Of a stretch of DNA of 64,000 bases, positions 31,696-42,024 are shown piece by piece. Numbering within the stretch: the first letter of the stretch is position 1; each line of letters opens with the position of its first letter. The position numbers were made by a program, and so were the translations under genes. Where the stretch lies: positions 1-64,000 of the forward strand of contig NZ_AMSG01000001.1 of the NCBI RefSeq assembly GCF_000300875.1. The letters run 5' to 3'. The notes under the pieces are model-generated. The model saw only the letters and a program-made list of their open reading frames with translations. It did not search any database and had not been told where the DNA came from. The stretch is from Galbibacter marinus. Lineage in GTDB: Bacteria; Bacteroidota; Bacteroidia; Flavobacteriales; Flavobacteriaceae.

Positions 31696-34600
31696 TTAAT
31701 TTCCAAAATTATACCTCAAAGTAAAGCCAGTTCTTATGGTTGTTTGGGGAAAGGCTGTGGATACTTTAAATTCCGAAAAGGTATGATCGTAAAAGAAAAG
31801 AGCTGTTAAGTTTTTAGAAAGAGCATAATCTGCGGTAAATTTAAGAGCCCAAATATTCTGACCAGCAGTGACCTGATTGGTATTAATATCCAGATTTCTA
31901 ATAACGGTAATATTATCTCTTAGAGACACATCGGCCTTTAGGTTTAAATCCCCACTCATCACACTTCTTCTCCCTCCAAGATGCGTTACAAATCGAATAT
32001 TAGGTATACGGTAACCTAATCCAACTACATATTCATTTCCAGACATCTCAGTAAGCAAGTTATTATCAAAACTCAAGGATAGCGCCCTGTCTTTTCTCAT
32101 TTCAGCCAAAACACTTAGCGAATTTGCCATTTCAAAATCCACACGGATTAGTGGATTGAACTGTTCTACCAAGGTCGCATTGGTAATAAGAAGTGGATTT
32201 TTAAAGTTGCCTGCTTGATCAAATTGACTGCCTTGCCCATAATCCAGATTAGATCTAAAACTATTGATACTATAGCTTGAACGATACCCATGTGCTAAGG
32301 AAAATCGTCTAAAATTATCCTTAAACCAACCGATTCTCATAAGTCCAGTATATTTTAAAGTCCAATTTGGAACTGGTGTATCTCTAAAGGTCGCTGTGGA
32401 AACAGAGGAAGCATCTTTCCCTGTATAGGCCGCCACAAAAGCTGGCAATAATACTGATTGATTGGTAGGTCCATATCCCTCAGGATATTCCGTTGCATTT
32501 GGATTTATTGGCACCCCTGCTAGACGCTGAGCAATCACAATCCTATTCTGGCTGAATTTATTAAAAGTTTCAGATTGAGATTCCTCTGATTGATCAAATG
32601 CTGTTCTAATCATAAGACTGGAAATTGAAAAATCTCCATACTTATTTTGTATTAAAGGATTGTAGTCCAAGATACCATCAGCGTTAAGATCTTCAATAGA
32701 ATAATTCTCAGCGTAGGATTCTGAGTATTGTCTATCTGCCACTAAATCAATAGTGAGGTCTTGTAAAGGCTGGATATTTGCAGCAATATTTAATTGATTA
32801 GCCTTTCTAGACATGTACTGATCATTAAAATCAGGGAAAGTGGTTAACCATCCTTTTTGTGCAGCCTGATAACGAACATCCGACTGGCTTCCAAACACAA
32901 ATCCCCAAGAAGGCTTAAGGGTTCCGATAAAACCGATTGAGGGTGTATATCCTGGGAGGACCTTACCGCGATTCTCCGAATAACTTACATTGATTCGCTT
33001 GACCATAGTGGCTAGATCAATAAAGGTATTATACATTCCGTACTTTTTCTGCTTCGTATCGCTGGAGGCTTCAGTAGCATTAGGATCCGCCACTGGGAGT
33101 GTTCCTCTAGTGGTACCTGATCCACCACCTTTGCGCTTGAGCCCAAGGGTAGCATATAATTTATCCATGGTCAGGGCACCGTTCAAATTATGGGTGTTAG
33201 CATTTTGTATGGTATTGAGCTGCTCCCCCGCAATCTCTGTCAATACATCACTTCCACGCTGCCAATCAAAACTACCAGTATAGGCATAGGTGGCTGACAT
33301 AAAATCTAAGAAAGGAAACTTATCAAAAGGCAGGTCATAGTTTACCTGTAATTGCTGAGCATGACGATTCGGATCACCCACGTCCCAGAACCCATCCCAA
33401 ATAGCTAAATCCCTATTGACGATCTGTTCACCATCTTCAGCTTGTGAAAAATAATTTTTAACAATACTGTTATTTGAAGCCGTAAAGTTAAACTGTAATG
33501 ATTTGGTCAAATTGTAATTAATCGCATATTGCCAATCAAACATATAGTTCCGCTGTTGCACCTCTGGGAGTCCCAAAAAGTCAGACTCACTTCCCTCTTC
33601 GATCACCTGCCTAAATGACTGACGGTTAAAGTTTCTGTTGATATTGGAATTCAAAGAAATACTTGTTGGCAACAAATTAAAATTAAAATCTTTTAACCAT
33701 CTCCAATACTTATCATTTAGCAATGAATCAGCGTTTTTAAGTGGTGCGATATCCAATGGCTGAAAGTTATGGCTGTACACAATGCCAGCTCGTACGTGTT
33801 GATCCTCAAGATTCTCTATTTCATAATCCCTGTGCTCCATTTGGTTGTAGGCCAAATTAAAGGTGAAATTTTCAATATCGTAGACCCTTGCTTTTTGTTC
33901 TTCACTCCTGTTTTTTCTAACACCAATGAAGTTAATACTCCTGCGCTTGGTGTAATCCTCCGCTTGATTTCGAATAGCATCCTTTTGAGCTGATGTTGAA
34001 GCTGCATCAATACGATCATCCAATCTAAGATCTTGATAGAGGGGATCGAATTCAGGTGTAATCAATTCTTCAGAAATACTGTAGTTCATCGGTAGTTGAA
34101 CTCCCCAACCTTGAGGAAGTAATTGACCTAAGTTCACGTTACTATTTAAGGCATAGCCTCGAATATTTTCCAAACTTCGCTCTCCAGGCATTTGATCAAT
34201 ACTTCCAAAACCTGAAGTACTCATATTGGCCGTGGTAGAAATATTAGCAAAATCAGCAATATTCAAATCCATCGCAGCCACAGCTGCCCATCCGCCTTGG
34301 TTATCCAATTCTGCCAATCGCAATTCATTAAACCACACCTCCCCGCTTACCATTGAACCAGGACCAGTATTAGGGTTTTTTAGCCCAACCATCATCGCTC
34401 TGATATTCCCTAAACTAGGATTTCCTTTAATTGCCACTTTCATTTGGCCAACCTCAAGTTTTTCAAATTCATCTATAGGGTTGGCGTTCTGGTCGTAAAA
34501 AACAGCCTGGTGAAGGTTTCCATCGGCAATTCCCTGAGCCTTGATCTTAGAGAGTAAGGATAAAGGCAAATCAATATTATTTATATCGGGCCAAATTGTT

Positions 34601-37600
34601 GCTGGATCCGTAGTTCCTCCTGGGGTAATTTGTAAGGGGATCTCCACCTGATAGTAATTTTGAGTAAAATCCGTTCCCAAACGCAAGAAAGCCACTAGAT
34701 CTCCATCAGCAACAGGTATGTCCTTATAACGTTCAGCATGTATAAACATTTTAAGGCGTTTGTACTGACGTACGTCAATATCTACATTTTTAAAGACTCC
34801 TCTGGAATCGGCTGGTTCCAAATTCTCCACTGCAAAAGACAAAGATTGCTCGTTTTGACGAATAATCGTATTGTTATTATTTAACTGTTCTCGAACAACT
34901 CCTGGAGGCAACTTATATGGAATAGGCGAACGCTGTTCATTTTCCTGAATATTAACGGTTTTTACGTCTACCACCGTAGGGTCGTCATTGTTATCATTAT
35001 CCACATCCGGTTGAAGGCTATTGGAATAAAGCCTCCAATCTCCGCGTACTAGATCCAGAGTAGCAAAACGTAGTACAACTTCTTGTTCAAAACCAGTTAG
35101 GTACATACGCATAAAACTCATCGATCTCAAAATAGCCTGTCTGTCTATTTCAGCACCAACGTCATCATTCTGTGCAATAGGCACCTTAAATTGAATCCAG
35201 CGAACCCTATAGGAATCCCTATTGGGAGCTTCGATCTCAACCTCTCGGATGTCCGTAACAAAATCATCATTACGGCTGAGTCCTGGTTTTATACTAATGG
35301 TATATTGTAAAAAATTCTCCACTGTATTCATGGTAAGATCTCGATCGATGTCCTCAACATCTGGAAGTGTGGTAGACCCGCGACTGTTATTTCCTACCTC
35401 AACAGGGGAGTTCCCTTCGGGATTGTTATAATTTTTATAGCGCTGCGGAATACTTCCAGTAGCATCCAGATAAAATTCATAATCATCGAGCGCTGGGTCA
35501 GGCCCAGGGTTATTGTAAAAATTAGCCTCTTCATCATTGCTTAAACCATCGTAACCTACGTCCTGCTTAATTCTATCGCCAGTATTTGCGTTAAAAGCAT
35601 AGACTAATGATTGTGTTGAGGGTACTTTACCAAAATTAGTTGTATTGGTAAGAGCTGGATTGTCCTGTAAAGGAAGCCCATTTTCATATTGCTTTCTACC
35701 ATCCTTTAAAATGTCCTCACTAACTTTTCCAAGGTTAAAAACTAGCTCTCCTTCTTCACCAGCTAACTGTCCATCCCGATAATAAGGATCTAGCAACCAG
35801 AATTGAATGTACTCTACATTGGATTGTTCAAAATTGGTACTGCTAATAGAACGCATAATCCCTCCCCAGCGCTGATCTGATGGAAGATCTTCAAAATTCT
35901 GATTGTCATTATAAGGGCCTTTTTCTTGTGGGTAATAGGCGATATCCAAGGTCGGTTGAACTAAGGTTTGACCTTGCGCAATATCTTGTTGAGGGAATAT
36001 CTCATCTATAAAAATACGTCGAGCATCATTGCTAGAAATATCATCACTACTCACTCCACCAGGTCGCTGAGAACTATAAAAAATAGGATCAATTGTATAC
36101 CAGGATAATTTTGCCCTCTGATGTCTAGAAGCTGCATTGTCATTCTCAAGATTCCCTCCAAATCGATCAGGACTATTTCCAGGACTACTTGGCACACTAG
36201 CCAGTGACCAAGCTAAAGCAGATCGAATATCAATAAATGATTGTGCCCCTTCAAAATCATCTAAATACGAGGTTATTTCACCATCAAAATCGGCACTTTT
36301 AGGTGCTCCAGGTAATAAATAAGCAAATTCACCTCTTAAGGATAAACTAGAAGCTACATCGGTATCGATATTTGGCAATTTATTAACCATACGTGTCAAG
36401 AACGGAATTTCTGTAGAATAGGTTCCGTTGATACCAAAAATCGAATTATTAACAGGCTCAACCCCAAAATTTGATTTCTGAGTCAAAGGCCTTTCATTCA
36501 TATTTAAAAAGGTACCTCCTAAGGAGAACTTTTCATTAAATTGATGTTCGATGTGAACTCCTGAAAATCTTCTGGTTTGTTGACCAAAGACGGCGTTATT
36601 TTCAACAGAAACCTCAATTGGCGTATTGGAAGCCCTTAGTCCAGGATCCAAAATCTGAACCGTCCCAGCTTGATAGTTCACCGTGTAATCAATTCCTTCT
36701 TGCAACATTCGACCTCCAGCAGTCACGCGGACAGAACCTCTTGGAACATTAAAGGCTCCTAATGGAATACCTCCAGAACTCTCTGCCTTATAACGCCCTT
36801 TAAGCATGAATTTATTCTTTTCAGCATTTTCTAAAGAAGCTGATTTGGTTTGCTTATACATGTTTCTATACACGTATTTACGCTGATTGTCATTCTGAAT
36901 GTAGTTGTCATCATTATCATAATCTCCACCACCAAGGACATCGTACAGGAATTCTCCAAAAGGTTCTACTTTGGTAAACTTAATAATTCCGTTTTGTGTA
37001 TCCACTGTGATCCCTGGTAAGAAATCAAAGTAACCATCACCTCCATTTTGGGGGTCGTTGTAGGTATTTAACCGATCAAAATTAAATACGTTCAACAGTA
37101 TTTTTTCCTCTAAACCCGTAGGCCAAGTAGCCTCATCAACAGGAGAAATATAGTTAATTGGAGATGGGTCGGTATATAAGATGTTAAGCTTAAAATCTTC
37201 TTGGGATAATTGAAATGCTGTAGTAGCATAAAAGTTTTTCATCATAAGATCCCAAATAGGATCATTAACTTGGGTAATATTACTCTTTAGCATTTTTACC
37301 ACAAGGGCTTGTGGGTTTACCTCAGTTACAATTCCATTGTTCTCTTGGAATTCGGTCGCATTAACCCCATCATTGGCAAATTCTCCAACCTGATATACCT
37401 GTCCTTGGTAGGTATATTGATATGCAACGGCTAAAACCTCATCATTACTTAGACGTTGATTTAACGATATATACCCCAATTGCTGGTCAATGGTATACTC
37501 TCTATTAGGCTCAAGTTTACGCGCATTTTCTAAAATAGTGTAATCATAACCTTGATTGACTGTATAGGGGAGATTAAACCCTTGTTTTACAGTGGCAATA

Positions 37601-38820
37601 TCCCTGACAGCTGGGGTTAAAACAGATGTTCCCGATGCTATTCCTAAGGGATCATAATCATTGGCCTGATTGGAGGGTAAAGAATTGGTGCTATTAAAAA
37701 AACCACCTGGAGCATTCAGATTAATACGTGTATTCTCTGGATTGGGCTCTCCCAAATCCTGTAGGGCCACTAAGTTTCTAACATTCTGTGTTCTTTGTGA
37801 TCTGTTGGTTACCCAAACTTCAATGCGTGTAATTTGAATCTGGCTTCGTATATAAGGGTAGTTCTCTAAGGCTGTATCATATTGGTCCCTGAAAAAATGC
37901 GATAGAAAAAAGTGACGATCTTCATCATAATCCAAGGCCATAATTTCAAAATCGTTGATGGTTCCCCCACCCTGAGCAACTACACTTCGACTTTGGGAAC
38001 GCTGTTCTGAATATACTCCAGTAATAGTTGTACGACCGAACTGCAGTGCTGTTTTTATCCCAAAGAGACTCTGGGCTCCACTAATAAGACTACTATTGAG
38101 GGGCATACTCACATTACCTACCTCAATACTTTGAATGATGTTATCCTCATCTGGGGTATATTCCAACTTGATCAAATTCTGGAAATCAAAAGTAGCCTCT
38201 GTATCGTAGTTCGCATTAATTGATAGCCGCTCCCCGACCTTACCCATTAAACTAAGTGAAATCCGTTGATCAAAATCAAAAGATATATTACTTCGGTTTC
38301 TAGGCGAAAGTGCTGGGTTGTCATTCTTTTGATACCTCACCCCCAAATCCATAGCTACCGATCCTTGTGGGATTACCTCGATGGTGTTCCCTCCGAAGAT
38401 GGTTTCAAAGAAATCAGAATTGACATAAAAGTTCGGAAGTAGATTCCGCTGGTCTTCATCGCTACCCTGGCGACCAGAAATCGCATCTATCTTATCATTG
38501 AAATAATTATTCATTTGCTCTTTTAAGATGAGCTCATGATATTGTTCTGGGGATAAAATTACTGGGTAATTTATATCGTAACCACCAACGGTTTGAGTGT
38601 AAATATAATTGTCCGTTATAGGATCATAGGTGTATTTAGAAGATATGCTTTCAGGATCCTGAAGTTCAATGCGCCCTAAAGCAACCCCTGTTTGCGTTGA
38701 GTCCTGAGGAGTTTCTGTTTCCTCTTGCGCATGGAGTGTGTTTGTGAACAGCAAAAAACTGAACGCAAAAAATACCCAATATGGGTGTCTAATTAGTTTA
38801 GGGCCTAATTTAGTTTTCAA
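31696..38820 (-). CDS. sprA: SprA, outer-membrane translocon of the type IX secretion system
   Basis: A 2374-residue protein, the expected size for SprA/Sov. A signal peptide (to about residue 31, ending LHAQ) is followed by repeated beta-barrel and SprA-specific segments rich in Asn, Asp and aromatic residues, ending in an outer-membrane type strand (TIRTGFTLRYNFGN). SprA forms the 36-strand pore through which proteins with C-terminal T9SS sorting domains leave the cell, and it is needed for gliding and surface adhesins. It starts 5 bases after ruvA. The open frame is intact. Other gld/spr genes are not in the window. Confidence 0.97.
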   Translation of the reverse strand: MKTKLGPKLIRHPYWVFFAFSFLLFTNTLHAQEETETPQDSTQTGVALGRIELQDPESISSKYTYDPITDNYIYTQTVGGYDINYPVILSPEQYHELILKEQMNNYFNDKIDAISGRQGSDEDQRNLLPNFYVNSDFFETIFGGNTIEVIPQGSVAMDLGVRYQKNDNPALSPRNRSNISFDFDQRISLSLMGKVGERLSINANYDTEATFDFQNLIKLEYTPDEDNIIQSIEVGNVSMPLNSSLISGAQSLFGIKTALQFGRTTITGVYSEQRSQSRSVVAQGGGTINDFEIMALDYDEDRHFFLSHFFRDQYDTALENYPYIRSQIQITRIEVWVTNRSQRTQNVRNLVALQDLGEPNPENTRINLNAPGGFFNSTNSLPSNQANDYDPLGIASGTSVLTPAVRDIATVKQGFNLPYTVNQGYDYTILENARKLEPNREYTIDQQLGYISLNQRLSNDEVLAVAYQYTYQGQVYQVGEFANDGVNATEFQENNGIVTEVNPQALVVKMLKSNITQVNDPIWDLMMKNFYATTAFQLSQEDFKLNILYTDPSPINYISPVDEATWPTGLEEKILLNVFNFDRLNTYNDPQNGGDGYFDFLPGITVDTQNGIIKFTKVEPFGEFLYDVLGGGDYDNDDNYIQNDNQRKYVYRNMYKQTKSASLENAEKNKFMLKGRYKAESSGGIPLGAFNVPRGSVRVTAGGRMLQEGIDYTVNYQAGTVQILDPGLRASNTPIEVSVENNAVFGQQTRRFSGVHIEHQFNEKFSLGGTFLNMNERPLTQKSNFGVEPVNNSIFGINGTYSTEIPFLTRMVNKLPNIDTDVASSLSLRGEFAYLLPGAPKSADFDGEITSYLDDFEGAQSFIDIRSALAWSLASVPSSPGNSPDRFGGNLENDNAASRHQRAKLSWYTIDPIFYSSQRPGGVSSDDISSNDARRIFIDEIFPQQDIAQGQTLVQPTLDIAYYPQEKGPYNDNQNFEDLPSDQRWGGIMRSISSTNFEQSNVEYIQFWLLDPYYRDGQLAGEEGELVFNLGKVSEDILKDGRKQYENGLPLQDNPALTNTTNFGKVPSTQSLVYAFNANTGDRIKQDVGYDGLSNDEEANFYNNPGPDPALDDYEFYLDATGSIPQRYKNYNNPEGNSPVEVGNNSRGSTTLPDVEDIDRDLTMNTVENFLQYTISIKPGLSRNDDFVTDIREVEIEAPNRDSYRVRWIQFKVPIAQNDDVGAEIDRQAILRSMSFMRMYLTGFEQEVVLRFATLDLVRGDWRLYSNSLQPDVDNDNNDDPTVVDVKTVNIQENEQRSPIPYKLPPGVVREQLNNNNTIIRQNEQSLSFAVENLEPADSRGVFKNVDIDVRQYKRLKMFIHAERYKDIPVADGDLVAFLRLGTDFTQNYYQVEIPLQITPGGTTDPATIWPDINNIDLPLSLLSKIKAQGIADGNLHQAVFYDQNANPIDEFEKLEVGQMKVAIKGNPSLGNIRAMMVGLKNPNTGPGSMVSGEVWFNELRLAELDNQGGWAAVAAMDLNIADFANISTTANMSTSGFGSIDQMPGERSLENIRGYALNSNVNLGQLLPQGWGVQLPMNYSISEELITPEFDPLYQDLRLDDRIDAASTSAQKDAIRNQAEDYTKRRSINFIGVRKNRSEEQKARVYDIENFTFNLAYNQMEHRDYEIENLEDQHVRAGIVYSHNFQPLDIAPLKNADSLLNDKYWRWLKDFNFNLLPTSISLNSNINRNFNRQSFRQVIEEGSESDFLGLPEVQQRNYMFDWQYAINYNLTKSLQFNFTASNNSIVKNYFSQAEDGEQIVNRDLAIWDGFWDVGDPNRHAQQLQVNYDLPFDKFPFLDFMSATYAYTGSFDWQRGSDVLTEIAGEQLNTIQNANTHNLNGALTMDKLYATLGLKRKGGGSGTTRGTLPVADPNATEASSDTKQKKYGMYNTFIDLATMVKRINVSYSENRGKVLPGYTPSIGFIGTLKPSWGFVFGSQSDVRYQAAQKGWLTTFPDFNDQYMSRKANQLNIAANIQPLQDLTIDLVADRQYSESYAENYSIEDLNADGILDYNPLIQNKYGDFSISSLMIRTAFDQSEESQSETFNKFSQNRIVIAQRLAGVPINPNATEYPEGYGPTNQSVLLPAFVAAYTGKDASSVSTATFRDTPVPNWTLKYTGLMRIGWFKDNFRRFSLAHGYRSSYSINSFRSNLDYGQGSQFDQAGNFKNPLLITNATLVEQFNPLIRVDFEMANSLSVLAEMRKDRALSLSFDNNLLTEMSGNEYVVGLGYRIPNIRFVTHLGGRRSVMSGDLNLKADVSLRDNITVIRNLDINTNQVTAGQNIWALKFTADYALSKNLTALFFYDHTFSEFKVSTAFPQTTIRTGFTLRYNFGN

Positions 38821-38825
38821 GTTGG

Positions 38826-39407
38826 TTATAGGTTTTTAAGCGCGTCTTTTATAATTTCTTCGACACTTAAATCGGTTTTTTCTTTCACAATTTTCTCAAC
38901 CACCTTCTCTGATTGCTTTCGAGAAAAACCTAGTACTTCTAACGCCGTTAACGCTTCATCTTTGTTAGTATTATTCGAACTTACAAAAACTTCGTCAATA
39001 TCGTATATTTTTATGATTTTATCTTTCAAATCTAAAATAACACGTTGAGCAGTTTTAGCACCAATTCCCTTGACAGATTGAATAGTTGCCACGTCCTCTG
39101 TGGCTATTGCGTCTCTTATTTCAACAGGATTTAAGGAACTCAACATAGTTCTAGCAGTACTTGCTCCAACACCTGAAACAGAAATCAATAAACGGAAAAT
39201 TTCTCGCTCTGCCTTGTCGACAAAACCGTACAATGTATGGGAATCTTCCTTAATTAATAAATGGGTAAAAAGATGTATTTGCTCCTGAGAAGTAATCTTC
39301 GAATAGGTGAATAGGGAAATGTGGACCTCATATCCCACCCCATTACAATCTATAACTACATCGGTTGGATTCTTTTCAACTAATCTGCCTTTGAGCTGTG
39401 TAATCAT
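38826..39407 (-). CDS. ruvA: Holliday junction branch migration protein RuvA
   Basis: A 193-residue RuvA: N-terminal OB-type domain (MITQLKGRLVEKNPTDVVIDCNGVGYEV), the helix-hairpin-helix domain (LISVSGVGASTARTML and SVKGIGAKTAQRVILDLKDK) and a C-terminal three-helix domain that contacts RuvB. It tetramerises on Holliday junctions. It directly precedes sprA, which is common in flavobacteria, and follows a perfect stem-loop in its leader. Confidence 0.97.
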   Translation of the reverse strand: MITQLKGRLVEKNPTDVVIDCNGVGYEVHISLFTYSKITSQEQIHLFTHLLIKEDSHTLYGFVDKAEREIFRLLISVSGVGASTARTMLSSLNPVEIRDAIATEDVATIQSVKGIGAKTAQRVILDLKDKIIKIYDIDEVFVSSNNTNKDEALTALEVLGFSRKQSEKVVEKIVKEKTDLSVEEIIKDALKNL

Positions 39408-39424
39408 TACTTAAATAAATGTTA

Positions 39425-39464
39425 ATACTCCAAATGTAATTAAATTAAACCACATTTGGAGTAT
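39425..39464. repeat. perfect 13-bp stem-loop between maeB and ruvA
   Basis: Arms 39425-39437 and 39452-39464 are exact complements with a 14-base loop. On the minus strand it lies 32 bases after the maeB stop and 17 bases before the ruvA ATG. No U-run follows, so it is not a standard terminator; it may be a leader or processing structure. Confidence 0.65.
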
Positions 39465-39496
39465 CGTACAAATTAAGAACTTAATCTCAAATCCTA

Positions 39497-41788
39497 TCAG
39501 GCGTGTTCAGCCTTTTGTTTTTTCTCTTTTTCTTGAGCATCAACAACGGCAACTGCAGTCATGTTGACAATCTCTTCTACAGCTGCTCCTAATTGTAGGA
39601 TGTGGACAGGCTTGTTCATTCCTAGTAGAATAGGACCAATTGAATCCGCCTCGTATAACTCTTTCATCATCTTATAGGTGACATTTGCAGAGTCAAGATT
39701 TGGGAAGATCAACGTATTGACCTTGTGTCCCGCTAGTTTAGAAAATGGAAATTTACTTTGTAATAATTCTTTGTTAAGTGCAAAATCTGATTGCAATTCT
39801 CCATCCACCAATATCTCTGGGTAGTGACGATGTAAGTACGCTACGGCATCCCCAACCTTAGTGGCACGTTGGTCTTTAGAAGAACCAAAGTTTGCATAGG
39901 ACAACATTGCCACTACTGGTTCAACGCCGAACATCTTTGCAGTAATTGCGGTCATTTGCGCAATTTTAGCCAATTCCTTGGCTGTTGGATCAATATTGAT
40001 GGAAGTATCAGATAAAAACATAGGACCACGCTGGGTAATCATAAGGTTCATTGCTGCCACCTTACTCACTCCTGGCGCTTTGCCAATGAGCTCTAACATC
40101 GGACGGACTACGGTAGGATACGCTCTTGAATAACCTGATATTAATCCATCAGCGTCCCCTTCGTTTACCATCATGGCAGCAAAATAATTACGCTCTCGTA
40201 GTTTCTTTTGAGCATCGTACAGGGTCACACCATGGCGTTTTCTTGCCTTCCAATACTTTTCAGCATACCGCTGTTTTTTTTCAGGACACTCATCATTCTT
40301 AGGATCTATGATTTGTACTTCAGCCTCAAAGTCAATTTCCTTCATCAGCTCCAAAATCACTTCTCTATTTCCTAATAAGATAGGATGGGCAATACCCTCG
40401 TCATGTACAATTTGAGCTGCCTTTAGAACATCTAAATGATCTCCTTCGGCAAAGACAATCTTCTTAGGATTTGTTTTAGCTCGGTTGTGTAGAAGACGCA
40501 CAATTTTATTGTCATTCCCTAAGCGTTGCAAAAGCTCCTCTTCGTACTTCATCCAGTCTTCAATTGGTGCTTTAGCAACCCCACTTTCCATAGCAGCCTT
40601 CGCTACTGCGGGAGGAACTCTTGCAATTAGACGAGGATCAAATGGTTTAGGAATAATATAGTCTCTTCCAAAATTCAATTTGGTTTCACCATAAGCGATA
40701 TTGACCTGCTCAGGTACGGCTTCTTTGGCTAAGGCAGCTAAGGATTTAACTGCGGCCATCTTCATTTCTTCATTAATTTTGGTAGCACGCACATCCAGTG
40801 CTCCTCTAAAGATAAATGGAAACCCAAGAACATTATTCACTTGGTTAGGATGGTCAGAACGACCCGTCGCCATAATGATATCTTCCCTAGCATCCATCGC
40901 TAATTGATAATCAATTTCAGGATCAGGGTTTGCCATGGCAAAAACAATTGGATTAGCTGCCATAGATTTTAACATTTCTACAGAAACGATATCAGCGATA
41001 GACAGTCCAATGAATACATCGCAATCTACCATCGCCTCATCTAGTGTATCGATTTTACGATCCGTAGCAAATTCCAATTTCTCTTTACTAAGACCAGGTC
41101 GATCTTTTCGAATCACACCTTTACTATCCAACATAACGATATTGGATGCACTAGCACCAAAGGCTTTGTAGAGTCTTGTACAAGATACCGCAGCAGCTCC
41201 TGCTCCGCTGATTACGATCTTTACAGATTCAATTTCCTTTTCCGCAAGTTCCAGAGCATTGAGAAGAGCTGCGGCAGAAATAATTGCAGTCCCATGTTGA
41301 TCGTCATGCATTACTGGAATGTCTAATTCCTCTTTTAATCTTCTTTCGATTTCGAAGGCTTCTGGGGCCTTGATATCTTCTAGGTTAATTCCTCCAAAGG
41401 TAGGTGCAATAGTTTTTACAGTCTGCACAAAAGTATCGATATCCTTGGTGTCCAATTCAATATCAATACCGTCGATATCCGAAAAGATCTTAAACAACAA
41501 ACCCTTTCCTTCCATGACAGGTTTGGAAGCTTCTGGACCAATATCCCCTAACCCTAGGACTGCAGTTCCATTGGTAATTACGGCAACCAAATTCCCTTTG
41601 GTTGTGTACTTATAAGCATTGTCCTTATCCTTGGCTATTTCAAGACAAGGCTCTGCAACACCTGGTGAATAGGCCAAGGCCAAATCGCGTTGTGTAGAAT
41701 AACGCTTGGTTGGAACAATCTTGATTTTTCCAGGCTGAGGCTTAGCATGATATACTAAAGCCTCCCTTCTACGGATATTTTTACTCAT
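39497..41788 (-). CDS. maeB: NADP-dependent malic enzyme with phosphotransacetylase-like domain
   Basis: A 763-residue MaeB-type enzyme. Residues about 1-420 are malic enzyme (RYSTQRDLALAYSPGVAEPC; MHDDQHGTAIISAAAL; SGAGAAAVSC as the NADP-binding loop). Residues about 430-755 are the phosphotransacetylase-like domain (KIVFAEGDHLDVLKAAQI; NLMITQRGPMFLSDT), which in MaeB proteins is regulatory (acetyl-CoA responsive) rather than catalytic. It converts malate to pyruvate and makes NADPH. A promoter element lies 71 bases upstream, and a GC-rich hairpin (41809-41827) sits in the leader. Confidence 0.95.
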   Translation of the reverse strand: MSKNIRRREALVYHAKPQPGKIKIVPTKRYSTQRDLALAYSPGVAEPCLEIAKDKDNAYKYTTKGNLVAVITNGTAVLGLGDIGPEASKPVMEGKGLLFKIFSDIDGIDIELDTKDIDTFVQTVKTIAPTFGGINLEDIKAPEAFEIERRLKEELDIPVMHDDQHGTAIISAAALLNALELAEKEIESVKIVISGAGAAAVSCTRLYKAFGASASNIVMLDSKGVIRKDRPGLSKEKLEFATDRKIDTLDEAMVDCDVFIGLSIADIVSVEMLKSMAANPIVFAMANPDPEIDYQLAMDAREDIIMATGRSDHPNQVNNVLGFPFIFRGALDVRATKINEEMKMAAVKSLAALAKEAVPEQVNIAYGETKLNFGRDYIIPKPFDPRLIARVPPAVAKAAMESGVAKAPIEDWMKYEEELLQRLGNDNKIVRLLHNRAKTNPKKIVFAEGDHLDVLKAAQIVHDEGIAHPILLGNREVILELMKEIDFEAEVQIIDPKNDECPEKKQRYAEKYWKARKRHGVTLYDAQKKLRERNYFAAMMVNEGDADGLISGYSRAYPTVVRPMLELIGKAPGVSKVAAMNLMITQRGPMFLSDTSINIDPTAKELAKIAQMTAITAKMFGVEPVVAMLSYANFGSSKDQRATKVGDAVAYLHRHYPEILVDGELQSDFALNKELLQSKFPFSKLAGHKVNTLIFPNLDSANVTYKMMKELYEADSIGPILLGMNKPVHILQLGAAVEEIVNMTAVAVVDAQEKEKKQKAEHA

Positions 41789-41859
41789 ATGAATTTATTT
41801 ACAAGCGTGGGCCCTTTAAAGGACCTAGGCTATTGTTTTTTTCTAATAAGAACGAAGTA

Positions 41860-41867
41860 CAAAGGTA
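41860..41867 (-). promoter_or_regulatory. -7 promoter element for maeB
   Basis: TACCTTTG on the minus strand matches TAnnTTTG, 71 bases upstream of the ATG. No -33 TTG at the normal distance. Confidence 0.45.
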
Positions 41868-42024
41868 TGAGAATCTAACTTTTTATATCACACCTTGCTT
41901 CAAATGTTTTTTTGATCCATACAGATTTAACACAAGGCGCACTTGGATGGGTATTCAAGGATAATTAAATCAGGTAATTTTCATAATTATTTCCGCTAAC
42001 TATTGGATATTTTGCAATAGCAAT

